From positions 1 through 9,765 of the forward strand of contig CACXCY010000215.1 in assembly GCA_902766265.1 (NCBI GenBank): DNA of 9,765 nucleotides. The letters run 5' to 3'. Positions 5,966 to 9,765 of the stretch are shown here, one piece after another. The notes under the pieces are model-generated. The model was given only the letters and a program-made list of their open reading frames with translations. It was not told the origin of the DNA and did not search any database. Within the stretch, counting starts at the first letter, position 1. Each line of letters opens with the position of its first letter. The stretch is from an uncultured Bacteroidota bacterium. Lineage in GTDB: Bacteria; Bacteroidota; Bacteroidia; Bacteroidales; P3. A program made the position numbers and the translations under genes.

Positions 5966-8743
5966 TTGAAGAATACGCGCACATATCATCCTGTTGTCCG
6001 CACAGCGTTGACGATTGCCCTGATTGCATTGCTGGCGGGATGCTCCACGCAGAGCACCAAGTGGGCGAATGTGCAGTACCATAACACGGCGTGCCATTAC
6101 AATGTATGGTGGAACGGCAACGAGAGCTTGAAGGAAGGTGTGCAGAAACTGGCGCAGGCCCACGCCGACGACTATACGCAGATACTGCCCGTCTACGAGT
6201 TGGGCACCATTGAGCAGGCCATGACAGTCAACGCGCAAATGGACCGCGCTGTGGAGAAAGGCATCAAGGGCATCAAGAAGCACAGCATCTACCAGCATGG
6301 ACGCGAGTATGTCGGCTATGTCAAGAAATGCTACCTGCTGACGGCATACGCCACGTTCTACAAGCAGGACTATCCCGCCACCGAGAACACCTGCCGTCTC
6401 ATCGTGGCGCAGTACGCCGGCAGTGTCGACGCCGACGAGGCCAAGATTCTCATGGCCCGTTGCGCCACCATGCAGAAACAGTATCTCGATGGCGAGGCGG
6501 CGCTGGAGCAGCTGGTGAACGAATACAGTGCGGGAGACCTCAATCCGAAACTGGCCGACAAGCTCTATCTCGCCATGGTGGAGAACCTGCTGCCGCAGGA
6601 GAAATACAAGAAGGCCGTGCAGTACATACACCTGGCGCTGGGCGAGGTGAGCGACAACGCCACCAAGGCGCGACTCTACTTCATTCTCGGGCAGATTTAC
6701 CAGACGCTCGACAAGCGTGCGGCGGCATCCAAGTACTACGGCAAGGTGCTGCGCTGCCATCCTGACTATGTCATGGAGTTCAACGCCCGCATCAGCATCG
6801 CCTCGTGCAGCGATTTGAACCACACCGACGTGGCGGAGCAGGAACGCACGCTCGACAAGATGTTGAAGGACAAGAAGAACGAGGAGTTTCAAGACCAGAT
6901 ATACTACGCCAAGGGCGAGATGTACCTGGGTGTGAAGGACGCGAAGAAGGCCTGCGACAACTACCGGCTCTCGGTGGCGGCGGCATCGGCCAATCCGGCA
7001 CAGAAGGCCAAGTCGGCGTTGCGCATGGCCGATGTGCTATACGACATCTATGAGAACTACGACGCTGCGCAGAGCTACTACGACACGGCTATGCACGTCA
7101 TCACGTCCGACTATCCCCACTACGCCGAAATCAAGGACCGCTACGACTTGCTGACATCGTTGGTTGAATTCACACGCGTTATCAGCCGCAACGACAGCTT
7201 GATGGCTATGGCCGACATGGACCCCGCTGATCGGGAGAAGATGATCAACGAGAAGATTGAGGCGTTGAAGAAGCAGGAGGAAGAAGCCCGGGAGAAGGCA
7301 CTGCTCGAGGAGCTGCGCCGCGAAGCCAAGGCGCAGACATCGACGCTGGAGGGCGATTGGTACTTCTACAACAGCAACACCGTGGCCAAGGGCAAGGAGA
7401 CATTCCGTCAGCGCTGGGGGCAGCGGGTGCTGGAGGACTACTGGTTTCTCTCGAAGAAGTCGATGCTCGGTGCGGGCATGTCGGCGATGCTGGCCGACGG
7501 CAACGATGCTGACATGGAGTCCGACGACGTAGACAGCACGATGGGCGACAGTGCGGCGGCGACCAAGACCAAGGTCGACCCCAAGAACAACCCCGACGAC
7601 CCGCACTGTGTGGCCTACTACCTCAAGGACTTGCCCACCAGCGTGGAACAGCGCGACACGATGCACGCCGACATCGCCCGCTGCCTGCTCAACGCGGGTT
7701 ACATTTATTATGACGGCATCAAGAACACCGACCGCGCGCTGGAGTGCTATCTCCGCCTGGCCAACGACTATCCGGACTATGAGGACGTGGTGCAGGCCTT
7801 CTTCCAGCTCTACCGAATCTACGGCAAGCAGGGCAACACGCCCAACGCCAACTACTACCGCGACATGATTCTCATGGGCTTCCCCGACTGCGACTATGCC
7901 AACATGATTCGCGACGACAAGTACTACCTGCAAATCGTGCAGCGCGGCGAGAAGGCCCAGGAGGAATACGCCGGCGCCTACTCCAGCTACCGCCGCCGCC
8001 GCTATGCCGAGGTGCTGGAGCGTTCGCAGCGTGCGCTGGCCACCTACGGGGAGGAGCCGCTGCGCGGCAAGTTCATGTTCTGGCAGGGCATGGCCTACGC
8101 CCAGACGGGTCGCCGCGACTCGGCGCTGGCGGTCTTCGGGCGCATTGTGGCCTCCTATCCCGACACGTCGCGGATTGCCGTGCTGGCCAAGAGTCAGCTC
8201 GACTATTTCCACGAGGGTGAGAACATCGCCGGCGGGGCTGCCGACGAGCACATCAGCGCGGTCGACGAGAACGTGGCGCGCGACACTCGCTATCCCGCCA
8301 AGATTGAAGCCGACAAGCAGGAGCAGCAACCCAAGCAGACGGACCAGCCGCTGCCGCAGGAGAGCCAGATGTACCGCTACCGCGAGAACATGCAGCACTA
8401 TGTCATCGTGGTGGTGAACGACAAGAAGATTGTGGCCACGCAGCTGCAGTACCGTATCGGCGACTTCAACGCGGAGAACTACTCCAACAGCGGCTACCGC
8501 TGCAGCCCGCTGATGTTCACCGACAGCACGCAGATGCTCACCATCCACCGCTTCAAGAACGCCGACGAGGCCATGCGCTACTACACGCACCTGCTTCTGG
8601 CAGGCGGCCCCCTGTCGCAGTACGACAGGAAGGACTACCAGGTGTTCGCCATCTCCACGCAGAACTACACCACCTTCTACAACAAGAAGGACGTGGCCGC
8701 CTACCAGGCCTTCTTCGACAAGTACTACCGCAAGCCCGAATAG
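5966..8743 (+). CDS. porW: Type IX secretion TPR lipoprotein, PorW/SprE family
   Basis: This is a 925-residue lipoprotein. The signal peptide has R5/R12, a hydrophobic run at 14-24 and the lipobox LAGC with C26 as the lipidated cysteine. The conserved N-terminal block (YHNTACHYNVWWNGNESLKEG, first part, then ILPVYE, MDRAVEKGIKGIKKHSI) matches the start of PorW/SprE proteins. TPR-like helical pairs span about 90-420. A charged helix runs at 426-460. The family block WYFYN...F..RWG.R.LEDYW starts at W465. More TPRs lie at about 575-720, then a polar linker. The conserved C-terminal domain starts near H811 (HYVIVVV, NAENYSNSGY, FKNADEAMRYY). PorW/SprE is needed for type IX secretion and, in gliding species, motility. 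The start is TTG: no in-frame ATG lies nearby and TTG gives a complete signal peptide; CTG 5957 is less likely. Assignment rests on recalled family motifs, not a search. Confidence 0.83.
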   Translation: MKNTRTYHPVVRTALTIALIALLAGCSTQSTKWANVQYHNTACHYNVWWNGNESLKEGVQKLAQAHADDYTQILPVYELGTIEQAMTVNAQMDRAVEKGIKGIKKHSIYQHGREYVGYVKKCYLLTAYATFYKQDYPATENTCRLIVAQYAGSVDADEAKILMARCATMQKQYLDGEAALEQLVNEYSAGDLNPKLADKLYLAMVENLLPQEKYKKAVQYIHLALGEVSDNATKARLYFILGQIYQTLDKRAAASKYYGKVLRCHPDYVMEFNARISIASCSDLNHTDVAEQERTLDKMLKDKKNEEFQDQIYYAKGEMYLGVKDAKKACDNYRLSVAAASANPAQKAKSALRMADVLYDIYENYDAAQSYYDTAMHVITSDYPHYAEIKDRYDLLTSLVEFTRVISRNDSLMAMADMDPADREKMINEKIEALKKQEEEAREKALLEELRREAKAQTSTLEGDWYFYNSNTVAKGKETFRQRWGQRVLEDYWFLSKKSMLGAGMSAMLADGNDADMESDDVDSTMGDSAAATKTKVDPKNNPDDPHCVAYYLKDLPTSVEQRDTMHADIARCLLNAGYIYYDGIKNTDRALECYLRLANDYPDYEDVVQAFFQLYRIYGKQGNTPNANYYRDMILMGFPDCDYANMIRDDKYYLQIVQRGEKAQEEYAGAYSSYRRRRYAEVLERSQRALATYGEEPLRGKFMFWQGMAYAQTGRRDSALAVFGRIVASYPDTSRIAVLAKSQLDYFHEGENIAGGAADEHISAVDENVARDTRYPAKIEADKQEQQPKQTDQPLPQESQMYRYRENMQHYVIVVVNDKKIVATQLQYRIGDFNAENYSNSGYRCSPLMFTDSTQMLTIHRFKNADEAMRYYTHLLLAGGPLSQYDRKDYQVFAISTQNYTTFYNKKDVAAYQAFFDKYYRKPE

Positions 8744-8770
8744 ACAATTCACCATTAAACACCATAAGCC

Positions 8771-9307
8771 ATGAAGAAACTGACATTAAGCATGATGTGC
8801 CTGCTGGCACTGGCGTGCGGCTCGCTGCTGTGCTGCACGGAAAAGGAGAACAACAACGTGCCCAACGTACCCAATGTGCCCGACGAGCCCGATGAGGAGT
8901 ATGTGGACCTGGGACTGACGAGCGGCACCAAGTGGAAGGCCACCAACGAGTGGAACCCCGACGACAGCACCGCGGGGCTCTTCCTCTACGCGGACGCGCT
9001 GGTGCTCTTCAACAGCGTCCTGCCCACGGAAGCCCAGATACAGGAGCTGATAGATGAGTGCGAATGGGAGTGGAACGGCAGCGGTGCCACAGCCACCGGC
9101 CCCAACGGCAAGCACATCGACCTGCCCGCCATGGGCTATCGCAACTACCTGGGAGAGCTGAACAATGTAGGGGTCACCTGCAACTACTGGACTGTGGAAG
9201 GCGTCGCGCTCTCTTACTTCAGTGACGCGCTTGAAATATCGCCGATGGTCAACCACGTTGCCTCCGGACAGATCGCCCTTTCCGTGCGCCTGGTCCAGAA
9301 CGAATAG
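8771..9307 (+). CDS. FISUMP-like small lipoprotein
   Basis: This is a 178-residue exported lipoprotein. After MKK and a hydrophobic core there are cysteines at 16, 21 and 22; which is lipidated is unclear. A short linker made of VPN/VPN/VPD/EPD repeats (30-41) follows, then a domain resembling the Fibrobacter succinogenes major paralogous (FISUMP) repeat family of Bacteroidales surface proteins. YVDLGLTSGTKW (44-55), LPTEAQIQELID from L84, GPNGKHIDLPAMGYR from G110, and the SVRLV ending match it. The usual central DYFAWGE and YWSSS signatures are altered (GLFLYADAL and NYWTVEG), so it is a divergent or shortened member. It starts 27 nt after the porW-like gene with no promoter between, so the two are probably co-transcribed. 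A role at the cell surface is likely; the ligand is unknown. Confidence 0.7.
   Translation: MKKLTLSMMCLLALACGSLLCCTEKENNNVPNVPNVPDEPDEEYVDLGLTSGTKWKATNEWNPDDSTAGLFLYADALVLFNSVLPTEAQIQELIDECEWEWNGSGATATGPNGKHIDLPAMGYRNYLGELNNVGVTCNYWTVEGVALSYFSDALEISPMVNHVASGQIALSVRLVQNE
8858..8893 (+). repeat. Four 9-bp in-frame repeats encoding VPN-type linker
   Basis: Four imperfect 9-bp units (GTGCCCAAC, GTACCCAAT, GTGCCCGAC, GAGCCCGAT) encode VPN, VPN, VPD and EPD. They form a flexible tether between the lipidated N-terminus and the folded domain. Unit number could vary between strains by slippage without breaking the frame. Confidence 0.7.
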
Positions 9308-9328
9308 ACCGCGCCGACACGCAGTTGA

Positions 9329-9363
9329 GCCCGCGCCGCCAAAAAGCGGCGCGGGCTTTTTTT
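9329..9363 (+). terminator. Strong intrinsic terminator after the lipoprotein gene
   Basis: A perfect 11-bp GC-rich stem, GCCCGCGCCGC (9329-9339) with GCGGCGCGGGC (9346-9356), encloses the loop CAAAAA and is followed by seven T residues. It lies 22 nt after the stop codon and separates the porW-lipoprotein unit from the next promoter. Confidence 0.95.
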
Positions 9364-9382
9364 CGCATAATGGGCAGAAAGT

Positions 9383-9413
9383 TTTGCACTGACGATTATT
9401 TTTCGTATTTTTG
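9383..9413 (+). promoter_or_regulatory. Bacteroidetes-type promoter for the HU-like gene and its leader
   Basis: TTTG (9383-9386), a 19-nt gap and TATTTTTG (9406-9413) match the Bacteroidetes -33/-7 consensus exactly. Transcription would begin near 9420. The next clear coding start is at 9694, so the transcript would carry a leader of about 275 nt that includes palindrome array 2. Confidence 0.85.
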
Positions 9414-9693
9414 TGGCATCGAAATGACAAACGACGTCGCTAAAACAATATTTGCAACGCAATGAAAAACAATATGCTGCACACCAATTCAAAAATCCGT
9501 GCGCATCGGCTAAAAAATTGGTGCGCACCAATTGTAAAGTTGGCGTGCGCCAATTGTAAAATTGGTGCACACCAATTATGAAGTTGGTGTGCGCCGATTC
9601 CAAGATTGGTGTGCACCAATTTTCAAAACGACCGTCGTCGATTTCCAAAAACACATCCGACAGAAAAACGATTCACCATCAAAAAACAATACT
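9414..9693 (+). other. Long transcribed leader of the HU-like gene
   Basis: This is the region from the promoter to the HU-like start codon. Palindrome array 2 occupies most of its centre. Two very short frames are present: ATG 9424 to TGA 9465 (13 codons) and ATG 9462 to TGA 9581 (39 codons), which overlap as ATGA. The second is largely translated array and may be accidental. After the array there is an A-rich stretch before the ATG, with no Shine-Dalgarno sequence. An unusually long leader with regular hairpins suggests post-transcriptional control or a separate small RNA. Confidence 0.55.
9495..9620 (+). repeat. Tandem palindrome array 2, 22-bp period, in transcribed leader
   Basis: Five good units begin at 9517, 9539, 9561, 9583 and 9605, exactly 22 bp apart. 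They are ATTGGTGCGCACCAAT, GTTGGCGTGCGCCAAT, ATTGGTGCACACCAAT, GTTGGTGTGCGCCGAT and ATTGGTGTGCACCAAT. A degenerate unit in the same register lies at 9495 and a half unit at 9473 (right arm CACACCAAT). The 6-bp spacers are T-rich at their first base and A-rich at the end. In units 1, 2, 4 and 5 every pair of the two arms is Watson-Crick or G-U in + strand RNA; unit 2 shows a compensatory T-A to C-G change. Unit 3 has one mismatch at the very centre. This pattern favours an RNA hairpin array read in the + direction, although a phased protein-binding array is not excluded. Confidence 0.92.
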
Positions 9694-9765
9694 ATGGCCA
9701 AACTGAAACTGAAAGTGGCGAGGTCCAAACGTTACAACCCGCACACCAGGGCAATGGGCTATGCA
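9694..9765 (+). CDS. Probable HU-like DNA-binding protein, 3' end outside window
   Basis: Only 24 codons are visible, beginning MAKLKLKVARSKRYNPHT and ending MGYA. The MAK-x-x-LKV start, the basic first 15 residues and the following NP...GYA stretch resemble the N-terminus of Bacteroidales HU/histone-like family proteins of the type that carry an extra N-terminal strand. No diagnostic HU residue is inside the window, so the call is tentative. It has its own canonical promoter and an unusually long structured leader. The start ATG is preceded by an A-rich, Shine-Dalgarno-free stretch typical of the phylum. Confidence 0.5.
   Translation, partial: MAKLKLKVARSKRYNPHTRAMGYA

Noticed and set aside
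7037..8755. 572-codon open frame on the - strand
   Set aside because: It lies wholly opposite the PorW/SprE-like gene, has low-complexity V/L/H-rich translation and no family signature; it is a shadow of codon bias in GC-rich coding DNA.
9628..9638. Short inverted repeat ACGACCGTCGT before the HU-like gene
   Set aside because: Five-bp arms with a single-base centre; too short to separate from chance and out of register with array 2.
9214..9654. 146-codon - strand frame across array 2
   Set aside because: Its repeated peptide stretches come from translating 22-bp palindromes in rotating frames (22 is not a multiple of 3); it also crosses the promoter and part of the lipoprotein gene.

Overview
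The window looks like chromosomal DNA from a Bacteroidales bacterium, most likely in or near the Prevotellaceae with a moderately high GC content. Three things support this. Both clear promoters have the Bacteroidetes form (TTG or TTTG, a 19-nt gap, then TAnnTTTG). Translation starts lack Shine-Dalgarno sequences. The gene families (DUF4199, DUF5715, PorW/SprE, FISUMP-type lipoproteins) are typical of this phylum. All supported genes lie on the + strand. No rRNA, tRNA, insertion sequence or Cas-type CRISPR array was seen.

Layout: (1) 1-1159, the 3' part of a gene for a parallel beta-helix protein. (2) 1160-1308, a tandem array of short palindromes with an exact 22-bp period, then an intergenic region with a promoter. 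(3) 1469-5859, five co-directional genes with gaps of 51-79 nt, probably one operon: a DUF4199 membrane protein, a GT2 polyprenyl-phosphate-type glycosyltransferase, a HAD-IIIA (GmhB-like) phosphatase, a DUF5715 M15-peptidase-like membrane-anchored protein, and the ATPase YchF. A hairpin terminator follows. (4) 5966-9307, a two-gene unit: a large TPR lipoprotein of the type IX secretion PorW/SprE family, started by TTG, and a small FISUMP-like lipoprotein, closed by a strong intrinsic terminator. (5) 9383-9765, a canonical promoter, a leader of roughly 275 nt containing a second 22-bp-period palindrome array, and the first 24 codons of a probable HU-like DNA-binding protein.

Functionally, block 3 points to envelope glycoconjugate and peptidoglycan work plus a housekeeping translation-associated ATPase. 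Block 4 points to type IX secretion and the cell surface. The beta-helix protein may also be envelope-related, but this cannot be shown here.

The most unusual content is the pair of palindrome arrays. They share a 22-bp period and a unit design (16-17-bp palindrome plus a 5-6-bp spacer) but have unrelated sequences. In the second array nearly all stem differences among the five good units stay pairable as G-C or G-U in + strand RNA, and a + strand promoter lies just upstream. That suggests a transcribed hairpin array in the leader of the HU-like gene.
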